Shown here piece after piece: positions 7,795 to 16,164 of a stretch of 64,000 nucleotides of DNA (position 1 is its first letter; every line of letters starts with the position of its first letter). Position numbers and translations under genes: made by a program. The DNA comes from Enterobacterales bacterium (GTDB lineage: Bacteria > Pseudomonadota > Gammaproteobacteria > Enterobacterales > Enterobacteriaceae): positions 1 to 64,000 of the forward strand of contig JAATFO010000140.1 of NCBI GenBank assembly GCA_015655145.1, read 5' to 3'. The notes below the pieces were generated by a model. It ran no database searches and was not told the origin of the DNA. It saw only the letters and a list, made by a program, of their open reading frames with translations.

Positions 7795-8260
7795 GAATAG
7801 TCAAGATGATACAGCTTCCAATGACTGGCTGCCGCACACGCTCCCGATCTTGGTCATCGGTCATGTCGCTAGGCAACTATCGAAACTGGTCGATCAGGAT
7901 CTGAAAGCTGTTGGCATCACGGCGTCGCAGCTTCCGGTGTTGGTGGCGCTGAAAAACGGTGAGAAGCGTACGCAGATGGAGCTGGCCAGAATCGCGGGCG
8001 TCGAACAGCCGAGCATGGCGCAACTGCTGGCACGCATGGAGCGGGATGGGTTGCTTCGCCGAGAACCGTCAGTGATGGATGGACGAAAGAGTCTCGTCAT
8101 GCTTACAGAGACGGCACTTGACCGGCTTGAACCCGGCCGCGCGGCATTGAAGCAAATCGATGCGGAAGTCTGTGCTGGGCTTAGTCAGGAAGAAAGAAAG
8201 CGCTTCCTCAGCACGTTATTGCATATCTCAGAGGTTCTGAATCGGGAAGTACATAGTTGA
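7793..8260 (+). CDS. MarR-family transcriptional regulator
   Basis: The 155-residue protein has a winged helix-turn-helix in the middle (MELARIAGVEQPSMAQLLAR, then a wing with the DGRKSLVMLT pattern) and helices at both ends for dimerisation. MarR proteins usually repress a divergent gene and themselves and release DNA on binding a small phenolic or antibiotic-like ligand. The arrangement fits: a divergent flavoprotein monooxygenase and two matching dyads in the 50 bases between them. There is no Shine-Dalgarno before the ATG, in line with the predicted leaderless transcript. It was probably brought in with the island. Confidence 0.9.
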   Translation: MNSQDDTASNDWLPHTLPILVIGHVARQLSKLVDQDLKAVGITASQLPVLVALKNGEKRTQMELARIAGVEQPSMAQLLARMERDGLLRREPSVMDGRKSLVMLTETALDRLEPGRAALKQIDAEVCAGLSQEERKRFLSTLLHISEVLNREVHS

Positions 8261-8284
8261 CGGAACTTCCGCTCCTGGCCGAAT

Positions 8285-9499
8285 TCAGTCGCTGCTGACG
8301 TTGTCATCTCGCGGTTGCTTGCCCATGACCACCGTTTGGCGACGTTTCGCAACCAACTCCGCAGCCTCGCGCACCGGCTTGTCCTCGGTATGGACGTAAC
8401 GCATGAACATCGCCACGGTCTTGTGCGCCGTTAGCGCCATTCCGACCTTGACCGGAATACCAGAGTTGGCAATGTCGGTTGCAGAGCGGTGCCGGATGCC
8501 GTGCGTGCCCACATGGATCACACCGGCGCGCTTGAGGATGCGCGTCCAGCCGCCGTAATACTCGCCCGCGGTCAGATGCTGCCCCGGATGGTTCGGTGAC
8601 GGGAGCACATGCGGGCAGCCGCCCTGACGGGGCGCGCTGGATAGCAGCCGATAGGCTTCCTCGCTCAGAGGTTTGGACATGCCACCGGTCTTGCTGTCGG
8701 GCCAAACTACGCGCCGATTCTCCATATCCACCCAATCCCATTGCAAGGTGATGATTTCGGAGCGGCGGCCAGCGAACTCGAATTGCAACCGAATCGCCAG
8801 CGGCAGAACCGCATGATGCAGTCCCAGGCCATCGGTTTCCAGATAGTCGAGATACCGGAACAGCTTGCCCATTTCTTCATCGCTAATGAGGTGGGTGGCT
8901 TGGCCGTTGGGGTACATGGGAACGTGGCGGCACGGGTTGGTGCCGTCCGGCCGTTAGCCCCAGACTTCGGCTAGATTGAACATCTTGCGCATCACGCTGA
9001 AGGTGCGGTTCGCGTCGCCGGGCTTGTGCGCCATCTTCTTCATCGCCCCGGCCACGTCCGGGCATTTCACATCCTGCACTTTCATGTGGCCCAGCATCGG
9101 GATGATGTTGCGCTTGATGCTCTTCTGGTAGCCGACCTGCGTACTGGGCTTGTTGCGCTGCTTGGAGTGATCTTCCATGAACTTTACGTACAGTTCGGCA
9201 ACGGTGGGAGCCTTGCGCGCTTCAGTCTTAGCCGCGCCGGGATCACCACCCCGGCGAACCTGGGCCAGCCATTCCTGCGCCAGCGAGCGGGCCTGTTTGA
9301 CGATCAATTCTCCGTACTGGCCCAAAGCGGGCTTGCGGCGCTCGCCAGCGTTCGTGCAGTACTGGAGCATGAACACCTTGCGGCCCGCTGGGGTAATCTT
9401 GCACAGGAAACCGAGCACCAGCGTATCCCGGAGTTCGACGGCTTGCGCCTGGGGGTGTGCCGCATCGAGAGCGGACTTGGTGAGCTTGATTTTCGCCAT
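8285..9499 (-). pseudogene. Tyrosine integrase of the GC-rich island, one in-frame stop
   Basis: One frame of about 405 codons starts at ATG 9499 (GAGGAG five bases upstream) and ends at 8285. It has a single TAA at 8954-8956, where related proteins have a tyrosine (EVWG, stop, RPDGTNPCRH). The N-terminal arm domain (residues 1-100, DUF4102 type), core-binding domain and catalytic domain are otherwise complete: FAGRRSE, HGIRHR, LTAHKT and the MRYVHTE tyrosine. It stands at the right edge of the GC-rich DNA and was probably the integrase of that element. If the stop is real, the enzyme is split; the second half has an ATG at 8917. Confidence 0.85.
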
Positions 9500-9677
9500 G
9501 ATGACTCCTCGGAACGGCCCGATTTCTGGGAGTCTCATAGGAGCCTTCAGCGGGAAAGTCGGGTCAGGTTTCGGAAAGCACCGGCATATGTTGAAATCGC
9601 CTAACCAATTGATAACCCTTCTGTATCTGGCTTCGGCGAACTTCAGCGAAATGCGGCTCTGGAGTCATGGTGAAATG

Positions 9678-9702
9678 AAAAAACCCCGCCGAAGCAGGGT
9701 TT
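9678..9702 (-). terminator. Rho-independent terminator, minus strand
   Basis: Read on the minus strand: CCCTGC, loop TTCG, GCGGGG, then six T. It lies about 180 bases upstream of the integrase start, near the right end of the GC-rich element. It may belong to whatever gene originally lay to the right, now replaced by an IS1-like remnant. Confidence 0.7.
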
Positions 9703-9762
9703 ATATTAATGATATCTGAGATACACTTATTTATTACCTGTTGCAACGGTGGCTGAATTAGT

Positions 9763-10381
9763 GGTGACTCCAATGAGTAGAACATGTACTTCTCAATGAA
9801 GGCTCCGATGACTTTTTCATGAAGCCCAATCGAACGTGAGAAGCAGATTGTTTTCCGGGCCAGACGTTTAATACGTGTTCTCAATGTCAGGTTGTTGCGC
9901 TCAATACGCTGAGTAAATATCTTGCCGCTCATATAATTACATTTCAGAACTTCTCCGGCTGATTATCATGCCTGTGTTAAGGTCGTGAAATATGTAAGCC
10001 AGTACACCCCCATTTTCGGTGTTAACTCCATACCAGAGCCCGTTCTGCCGATAAAACTCCATGTTGATCAGGCTTGCAGATGAGCGCCGCATCAGCACCC
10101 GGCGATGAAGTTATCCGTCCTGGTGAGCGTTTTTAAAGTACGAATGACAGTATTAATGCCGACTTTCAGCGTTCTGGCCGTATCCCGAACCCAGGCCCGT
10201 TGAAACCCTGTCGGTGCGCGATGCTTTACTCCCCGGCTTACGGGCTTCATAAGCGTAAGTAAGCGGGAACACCCGAAGGTCGTCACGGCCGAGAAATTTG
10301 CTATGGCCTTTGGGATTCAGGCCATGAAAGAACCTAAAAGCGAGCATTACGGGTCATAGGCTGCCAATTAGAGGCATCACC
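9763..10381 (-). mobile_element. IS1-family insertion sequence remnant
   Basis: Fragments of both IS1 proteins are present on the minus strand: InsA (TYAYEARKPGSK, then in another frame VRDTARTLKVGINTVIRTLK) and InsB (LWYGVNTENGGVLAYIF, TQRIERNNLTLRTRIKRLAR). The ends resemble IS1 termini (GGTGATGCC at 10381 read inward, GGTGACTCCAAT at 9763). The element is about 620 bases, shorter than the usual 768, with several frame breaks, so it is dead. No clear target-site duplication was found. Confidence 0.8.
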
Positions 10382-10497
10382 GATCTCTTCAGCCAGGTAA
10401 TATCATCCCGCCCAACTCCCGTGTATGCGAAATAACGTCATTGAATACGGGCAACCATCAATCTGGATGGATTTAATAACAGCATGATCATTTACAG
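10382..10497. other. Short intergenic segment
   Basis: Nothing recognisable lies between the IS1-like end and the lipoprotein gene. Confidence 0.3.
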
Positions 10498-10965
10498 TCA
10501 ATATGTATTACACACAGTTTGCCATCCAATCCGATTACAGTAGGTTGTTTTAGGCATCGTGTTTTGAATATTTTGTAGGCTTTGATTAAGTTGCTGCTGT
10601 TGTTGTATTTGTAATTGTTGTTGCTGGTAAGCTTGCTGATCTTGCTGTTGTTTTTGAATAATATACACAGCAAATTCCTCACACTGTGCTTTATTTGGCG
10701 GCTGGACTTCGGCACCGCCAGAAACATTTAAGAATACTGTTTGATACACCGCCGGGTCATATGTCCAACTATTAAGAGCGCGCGCTGCAAGATTTTTACC
10801 CGATGCAGCAGTTTGGTAATCAATGTAACCCAGGGCTACACATTTGTTCGCGGTAACCTCCATACTGGCTATACGATTGTAGTTTTCAAAAGGAATAGCA
10901 GGTTTTGAAGCAGTGCAACCAGAAAGAAAGGTTACAACTGCCACAACAAAAATGGTGTGCTTCAA
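10498..10965 (-). CDS. Glutamine-rich lipoprotein of unknown function
   Basis: The 155-residue protein starts at a TTG (10965) with AGGAG upstream. It has a lipoprotein signal peptide: basic MKHT, a hydrophobic core and the lipobox LSGC with Cys17. The mature part has several cysteines and then, from about residue 104, a segment that is almost entirely glutamine-rich (QQQQDQQAYQQQQ-like), ending in CNRIGWQTVCNTY, where two cysteines could form a disulfide. Membrane anchoring is firm; function is not known. A role at the cell surface near the polysaccharide genes is only suggested by position. Confidence 0.7.
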   Translation of the reverse strand: MKHTIFVVAVVTFLSGCTASKPAIPFENYNRIASMEVTANKCVALGYIDYQTAASGKNLAARALNSWTYDPAVYQTVFLNVSGGAEVQPPNKAQCEEFAVYIIQKQQQDQQAYQQQQLQIQQQQQLNQSLQNIQNTMPKTTYCNRIGWQTVCNTY

Positions 10966-11622
10966 CGGTATCTCCTGATGCCCACATATTCAGAACATTC
11001 TTATTCTGATATGTTCTACCATACGTAAACAAAAGTAAATGTATCATTAAAATATCGGCATTAGAAACTTATTAACCGTCTGTTTTTTATCTTATTTTTA
11101 TATATTGACGGCAAAAAATTAATGAGCAACCGCCAAACAATCGGTATCCCGCAGCCAGCTCATTTACAACCAGAAGACATCGTGTACCTGCCCGTGATGT
11201 CAACAAAAGAAAAGAAGAGAATCACCGTTTGAAGCAGATATTCACTAACCTGATTCTGCCGGTACAAGAGGCGTCCTGTCAGGCATCAAACAGATTCATA
11301 CAGCTGGAGTCATGCGGGGCAATGACCATATCAATGCGCATTCAGCCTGTTTCAATGTGGCATGCTAAAAGACCTGCATTACCGTTTACAGGCCTGTTTA
11401 TTCGTTTCTGTACATTTTTCATCAGCATACCCTGGGATAAAATGCTTCGTACTCAGTACAGTATCCACCAGACGGAGGGGCAAAACCATTCGGGCTCATG
11501 TCCAACGCGATTTCTTAACTACGGCAACATGCCAGATTATCATTTTACATATCAATATCAATTAGTTATGTTTTTTAGTTCTTGAGATGCTTAACACGCT
11601 TGCTAAAAGAGGGCATTAATCT
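10966..11622. other. AT-rich intergenic region
   Basis: About 650 bases hold no recognisable gene. A 36-codon frame at 11122-11232 (MSNRQTIGIPQPAHLQ start) and a TTG-started 118-codon frame at 11229-11585 exist, but neither has a ribosome site or family pattern. Confidence 0.35.
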
Positions 11623-11761
11623 AGCGCCTGGCCCATCAGGCAAATTTTACTTGCCACTTTGGCCCTGGGCAGGGCGCGAAATCCTCACGTACTACGTGTA
11701 TGCGACGGTTTCTCCGCGCTGCCCGTGTCCTGCGACAATAATACCGACTGGGCCAGGCGCT
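11623..11761 (-). repeat. Dispersed repeat copy A (about 139 bp, inverted ends)
   Basis: The element begins and ends with the same 13 bases in inverted order (AGCGCCTGGCCCA). Inside is a palindrome around CACGTAGTACGTG and the conserved string GTGGCAAGTAAAATTTGCCTGATG. Two further copies lie at 13303-13451 and 19231-19377 in the opposite orientation. Compared with them it lacks 8 bases near GTCAATTTG. It codes for nothing, so it looks like a MITE-type or intergenic repeat unit. Confidence 0.8.
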
Positions 11762-11870
11762 TAGTGTTACTGAGGAAAATATATTTAATACGCAACAGAA
11801 TTTTCTCACATTTACCTTACAACAATAATGTGATATAACTTTCATTTTAAAATAACACAAGAAATGTAAA

Positions 11871-13004
11871 ATGGTAATCTACTGGTACGTAAGCATTTTC
11901 ATATCCGCGATAGCCATGGTAGAAGTATTTCTTTCGAAGCAAGAGAACACCATTAAATTAAGGTTATACCTTTTTATTCTTTGTGTTTTTCTGCTTTTTA
12001 CCTTCGGAGGGATCCGTGGACTTGGTACAGGATTAGATGACTTCCAATACAGATCTTTCTTCACCGAATTCAGAGCAAAAATAGCGGTTGAAGGATTATT
12101 ACAAACCATTAGCGATTTTCGTTTTGAACCTGGTATTTATCTTATTGCATACCCGGTAAGTGTTTTTACAAAAAACCCAGATATTTTCATGTATGTTTTC
12201 TGCTTAATTGCAGTATGTGTTAATGCGTATTATTTTAAAAAGTTATCACCATTACCCACTGTCGCTTTAGCTATTTACTCAGCTCATTTATTTATAAACA
12301 AAGACATTAATCAAATAAGGTTTGGATTAAGCTCAGCGTTTTTTCTTGGCTTTGTATATCATGTATACAATAAAAATAAGTTAAAATCACTTTGGCTATT
12401 TATATTATCATTCATAAGTCATGCCACCGGGATTACCGCTATTTTAATACCTTTAGCATTAATTATAAGAAAAAATAAATATATTCCAACAATCATCGTA
12501 TTGGCCAGCATTCCAATAGCTTTCATGGGAAGTCAGATTATTATCTCTGTGTTATCTGAACACTTAGGTGCTCTCGGGGAACGTGCCATGTCTTATTCCA
12601 ATCGAGATTCAGCACAAGAACAAGGTATACTGACATTATCTAACATTAAAAATATCATATTAGTTATCGTCTTTAGTTATATATTACTGAGCAATAAATT
12701 GAAAAATGAAAACCCGGAGAAATTTTCTTTTTTCTATATTCTGGTTATAAGTTTTGCTATCGGAAGCGGGCTAAGAATTGCATTACAAGATTATGCTTCA
12801 GGAGGAAGACTAGCCAATTATTTACTGCAAACAGAACCGGTATTAATCTCTATATGTATATATGAAACAAAGAAATTAAAGAAGATGGCAGCGATCGTAA
12901 TTACGCTAATGATGGTATTATATTATCTGTATTATAATACTATAGCGCATAACCAATCGATCGAAGGATACACAGTATCCCCTACGTTCCAAATAGTTAA
13001 CTAA
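11871..13004 (+). CDS. EpsG-family / Wzy-like polysaccharide polymerase
   Basis: The 377-residue integral membrane protein has about ten hydrophobic segments over its whole length. Family patterns of EpsG proteins are visible: GGIRGLGTGLDDFQYRSFF near residue 46 and DINQIRFGLSSAFF near residue 145. EpsG-type proteins polymerise repeat units of exopolysaccharide or O-antigen at the inner membrane. The gene is AT-rich, as usual for Wzy-type genes, and follows repeat copy A. The ribosome site is weak (AGAAATG). No other assembly genes (wza, wzc, wzx, glycosyltransferases) lie beside it, so it may serve a pathway encoded elsewhere or be a stranded gene. Confidence 0.8.
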   Translation: MVIYWYVSIFISAIAMVEVFLSKQENTIKLRLYLFILCVFLLFTFGGIRGLGTGLDDFQYRSFFTEFRAKIAVEGLLQTISDFRFEPGIYLIAYPVSVFTKNPDIFMYVFCLIAVCVNAYYFKKLSPLPTVALAIYSAHLFINKDINQIRFGLSSAFFLGFVYHVYNKNKLKSLWLFILSFISHATGITAILIPLALIIRKNKYIPTIIVLASIPIAFMGSQIIISVLSEHLGALGERAMSYSNRDSAQEQGILTLSNIKNIILVIVFSYILLSNKLKNENPEKFSFFYILVISFAIGSGLRIALQDYASGGRLANYLLQTEPVLISICIYETKKLKKMAAIVITLMMVLYYLYYNTIAHNQSIEGYTVSPTFQIVN

Positions 13005-13056
13005 AAATATCCATACTAAATGTTATTTTAATTACACAAAAAAACAGGTTAATCAT

Positions 13057-13088
13057 CCCTAATAACTTATTGAGGTAAGTTATTAGGG
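13057..13088 (+). terminator. Long hairpin after the Wzy-like gene
   Basis: A perfect 13-base stem (CCCTAATAACTTA / TAAGTTATTAGGG) with a 6-base loop lies 50 bases after the stop codon. There is no T run, so it may end the transcript poorly or protect its 3' end. Confidence 0.55.
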
Positions 13089-13302
13089 CGTATCTATTCG
13101 TATAATATATATAAATTTATTGTGTGTATCCCCTACCGCTGCTCCCTCAATATCAAATCGTCATTGGCAAATCAGCCATGCACAATGACATATGTTGGAC
13201 GACAACTAAACTAAATGTCATCATCAGATATAAGACACTCACGTCAGAGAAAGGCATTTTCCCGTAGCCAATCCTGTTTATATTTAGAGAAAAAAGCGGC
13301 TA

Positions 13303-13451
13303 TTGCAACTACCCGGTAGGTATTATTGTCGCAGTCAATTTGGACACGAACAGCGCGGAGAAACCGGAGTGTGCTCGCAGTACGTGAGGATTTCGCGCAC
13401 TGCCCTGAGGGCCAAAGTGGCAAGTAAAATTTGCCTAATGGGATAGGCTCT
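13303..13451 (+). repeat. Dispersed repeat copy B
   Basis: Same element as at 11623-11761, opposite orientation. It reads CCCGGTAGGTATTATTGTCG, the GGAGAAACCGG core and GTGGCAAGTAAAATTTGCC, and ends GGGATAGGCTCT. The left end is degenerate, so the exact start is uncertain. It follows the Wzy-like gene, which is therefore bracketed by two inverted copies. Confidence 0.8.
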
Positions 13452-13697
13452 TATCTGAGTATAAATCTACGATTAATGGCGATTACCAACGCTGGTTGAG
13501 CTCACGCTCAGTGGTCACACAATAACAGAGACATTCAACAATACTCAGGCCCTCTTCGCATTAAACCTGGTGGATACCCTTTGTGAGACAGCTTATGTTG
13601 ATTCATTTTTTGTCCCATGAATCTCTTCTGGATGTGGGTTTATTTACTTAGCGCATATTCTGCATCAGTGGAAAGAATGAAACCGAGCACCAGGGAG

Positions 13698-13732
13698 AAA
13701 AAAAGACAATTGCCGGACAAGGCCCGGCAATT
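13698..13732 (-). terminator. Rho-independent terminator of the acyltransferase gene
   Basis: Minus strand: a 9-base perfect stem AATTGCCGG / CCGGCAATT, loop GCCTTGT, then GTC and seven T. It lies just after the acyltransferase stop codon. Confidence 0.85.
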
Positions 13733-13750
13733 ATAGCAAGTAAATTTAAG

Positions 13751-14779
13751 TCAAATAACAGATGTTTTTACTTCCATTTCTGGAATTTTTTTCCTTTTTA
13801 GAAACCTGTTTTCCAGGAAATTCCACGACAATATTGCCAAAGTCAACGAAATTAAAATGGTCAGGAGCAATCCGACGAAAGGGTGTCTATCATATATACC
13901 TAAATATATTAATATCTGAATAACTGGCCAATGGTATAAATATAATCCATAAGAAAAATCACCATATTTACCAATAGGTATCTCTTTAAACACTCCGGTA
14001 CAGAACAGGATCACAACAGAAGAGTATGCAATAGGTTGTATAAAATGCGTTAACTCCGTCTTTTTCGTCACGAAGAAAATAACCAATGATACTATTGTTA
14101 TTATTTTCAGTTGTTTGAATATATTTTCATTTGTGGCCAGCAATGTTCCAAAGAAGAAATAACTTGACAAGCTAATGAATTGTTTTGCCAACGTATCAGC
14201 TTTCCCGCCTGAATAAATATAAGTAAAGAAATAAAACCATGCGCAGGATATTAAGTAAATTACCACGTACGATAATAATGGTTTTTTCTTAAGCAGCGGA
14301 ATCAAAAAAGGTAATAATACATACAGTGCTATTTCAGATTTTATCGTCCAAAGAGAACCATCCATCGGTTGGTTTGGGTTGTGTTCAAACACACCAGGTA
14401 ATGATGGCTGTATAAAGTTCATAAAAGAAAAGTTAGCCAGAATATATTTTATTGTTTCTTTGTTTGTTATAAAATCTGATAAAGGAAGGGATGTAACGAA
14501 CACACCGATGATCAGGCACATTATTATTGTAAAAATATAGGCGGGTAAAATTCTTTTACATCTCTTTGTTATATAACTAGAAAGCGACGAGCTCCGGATA
14601 TAACTTTTTGCTATTAAAAAACCACTTATTACGAAGAAGCCCTTAACAGCAAAATCACTGTCCAAAAAATATGTCAAAAATCGAAGTTCTGCATTTCTTG
14701 TGACTTCCGCTGAATGAACCAGCAAAACTATAAATGCCATGACCAGCCGAACTATATCAAAATTATTTTTTTCTTTCAT
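13751..14779 (-). CDS. Acyltransferase family 3 (OafA-type O-acetyltransferase)
   Basis: The polytopic membrane protein of about 342 residues has the family signature at its start: NFDIVRLVMAFIVLLVHS, in which an arginine is followed ten residues later by the active histidine (R-X10-H). Later come FFVISGFLIAKSY and MDGSLWTIKSE, also typical. Such proteins transfer acetyl or other acyl groups to extracellular sugars, most often O-antigen or capsule. There are two candidate starts in one frame, ATG 14791 and ATG 14779, separated exactly by a run of nine G (14781-14789). Loss or gain of one G would disconnect the upstream ATG. It ends before a clear terminator. Confidence 0.88.
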   Translation of the reverse strand: MKEKNNFDIVRLVMAFIVLLVHSAEVTRNAELRFLTYFLDSDFAVKGFFVISGFLIAKSYIRSSSLSSYITKRCKRILPAYIFTIIMCLIIGVFVTSLPLSDFITNKETIKYILANFSFMNFIQPSLPGVFEHNPNQPMDGSLWTIKSEIALYVLLPFLIPLLKKKPLLSYVVIYLISCAWFYFFTYIYSGGKADTLAKQFISLSSYFFFGTLLATNENIFKQLKIITIVSLVIFFVTKKTELTHFIQPIAYSSVVILFCTGVFKEIPIGKYGDFSYGLYLYHWPVIQILIYLGIYDRHPFVGLLLTILISLTLAILSWNFLENRFLKRKKIPEMEVKTSVI

Positions 14780-14780
14780 T

Positions 14781-14789
14781 CCCCCCCCC
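14781..14789 (-). repeat. G9 homopolymer between two candidate start codons of the acyltransferase
   Basis: Nine consecutive C on the plus strand (G on the coding strand) lie between ATG 14791 and ATG 14779. At this length the two ATGs are in frame; at eight or ten they are not. The run would also alter the ribosome-binding context of the downstream ATG. Confidence 0.9.
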
Positions 14790-14799
14790 ATTCTTTTCA

Positions 14800-15715
14800 G
14801 GAATTATTTATTAAAAATTATCCCTGTTGTTTTTAACAACAAAAGGGTGAATAACATTGGTGACAATCTGTTTAAAACAATAAAAAACCATGTCCATTAT
14901 TCTAATTACACTAGTTGCACACTACTTTGTAACATTTAAGTTATATTATTGATACAACAAAATATTATTGTCAAGAACTTTTGTTTTTGTTAGGAATTTT
15001 CTCAAGAAAATAATCAATCTGAAAATGTAACAAAAAGATAATGCACAGGATCAGAACTTATGCCCTTCCTGAATATGTTGATCAGCTATCACCCTTTGAT
15101 ACAAAGCAAGTGTCAAAATGAGCATAAGGAACAGACCTTGTAATTAAGATAAAGCTTACGGTTTCACTGTTCGAGTCAGCATAAACATTGATCGGTTGCA
15201 AGGACACCGACTTTGCATATTCAGATGAAACATTCGTTGTGGCTTTCGGGAAAGGGAATACGCTGGAGGAAGTATATACACCATAAGTACACGCCACACG
15301 CGAAGTACAGACGGGTGACTGCTGTAAAGACGATGAACAAAAGTTTCCCATACGTGCAAAAAGTCATCAGTGCTGGTTATTTTATGCATATGATCATATT
15401 TCTATGCACATTTTTTCCTTCTGAAGTGCCGGCTGAAACCGCATCTTCTGCCATCACTGAGTGTACTCAACACCGTATCGTAGATAACAGGCACGCATAA
15501 GGTTAATAAGTTATACCGTTTGCAAAAAATATATCTAATAGAATGAGTGGCATAACCTAAATCCGCTGATACAACGGATGATGTGTTTTTAACCTCTGCC
15601 ATAAAGTCTGATAAAATCATTAGCAACTATCTGACAATTCATCACGCTTATTGAACCAGTGTTACACGCTATATTCCTATAAATATCAGCCAATTCTGTT
15701 GTCAACCACGACAGA
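14800..15715. other. Long AT-rich intergenic region
   Basis: About 900 bases hold no recognisable gene. The longest frames (15082-15351 minus, 15213-15500 plus) lack ribosome sites and overlap one another on opposite strands. The region probably holds decayed DNA and the promoters of the flanking genes. Confidence 0.4.
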
Positions 15716-15899
15716 ATGAAAATTAAAAAAATGATTATTGATAATAAACCTGTTGTCGACAGTGGCAACTGGCAGCATGTGAATTATACTTACTTTCATC
15801 AGTCCAATGAACCAGTCAGACTGGCATGAAATTATCCCCATAACAGAATGGCAGATCTTTGATATAGATAGGTTCGCAGTTTACAGACATAAAAAATAA
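15716..15899 (+). pseudogene. Short unrecognised gene broken by one frameshift
   Basis: A frame from ATG 15716 reads MKIKKMIIDNKPVVDSGNWQ and continues to VRLA before TGA 15827-15829. An overlapping frame continues with HEIIPITEWQIFDIDRFAVY to TAA 15897-15899. Both halves have credible protein composition and join with a single base change in length near 15822, giving about 60 residues. No family is recognised. The idea that it was once one gene is inference. Confidence 0.35.
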
Positions 15900-16164
15900 A
15901 CTTCACCAACGTTCAAACCAATATACAAAAGTTATTAATAACACTGATAGTATTGCAAATATTATACCTGGAACTCTATCTGGATACCGTCGTGAAAAAA
16001 CAATACGGAAGATTATTACGGCATGTAAACAAGCAATTTCTCACATTAAAATAAGAGATGTAATTCCATAACCAATTGAAATAATTTACTTGTTACTGAA
16101 AATATTCATGAACAATCTATGCTGAACAGCTCACTCACCCCAGGAAAATTAATGGAGAATAACC
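15900..16164. other. AT-rich leader region of the tailspike-like gene
   Basis: Bases between the broken small gene and ATG 16165 are very AT-rich and hold no gene. The promoter of the following gene is expected here but cannot be fixed. Confidence 0.3.

Noticed and set aside
9740-10400. Target-site duplication around the IS1-like remnant
   Set aside because: Flanks share the string GGCTGAA only in inverted order (GGCTGAA on the left, TTCAGCC on the right), so this is not a direct duplication.
11229-11585. 118-codon plus-strand frame
   Set aside because: TTG start, no ribosome site, no family motif and an overlapping alternative frame; looks like chance.
15082-15500. Frames on both strands (89 codons minus, 95 codons plus)
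   Set aside because: They overlap on opposite strands, lack ribosome sites, and no homologous pattern is recognised. Composition of the minus frame is protein-like, so a decayed gene is not excluded.
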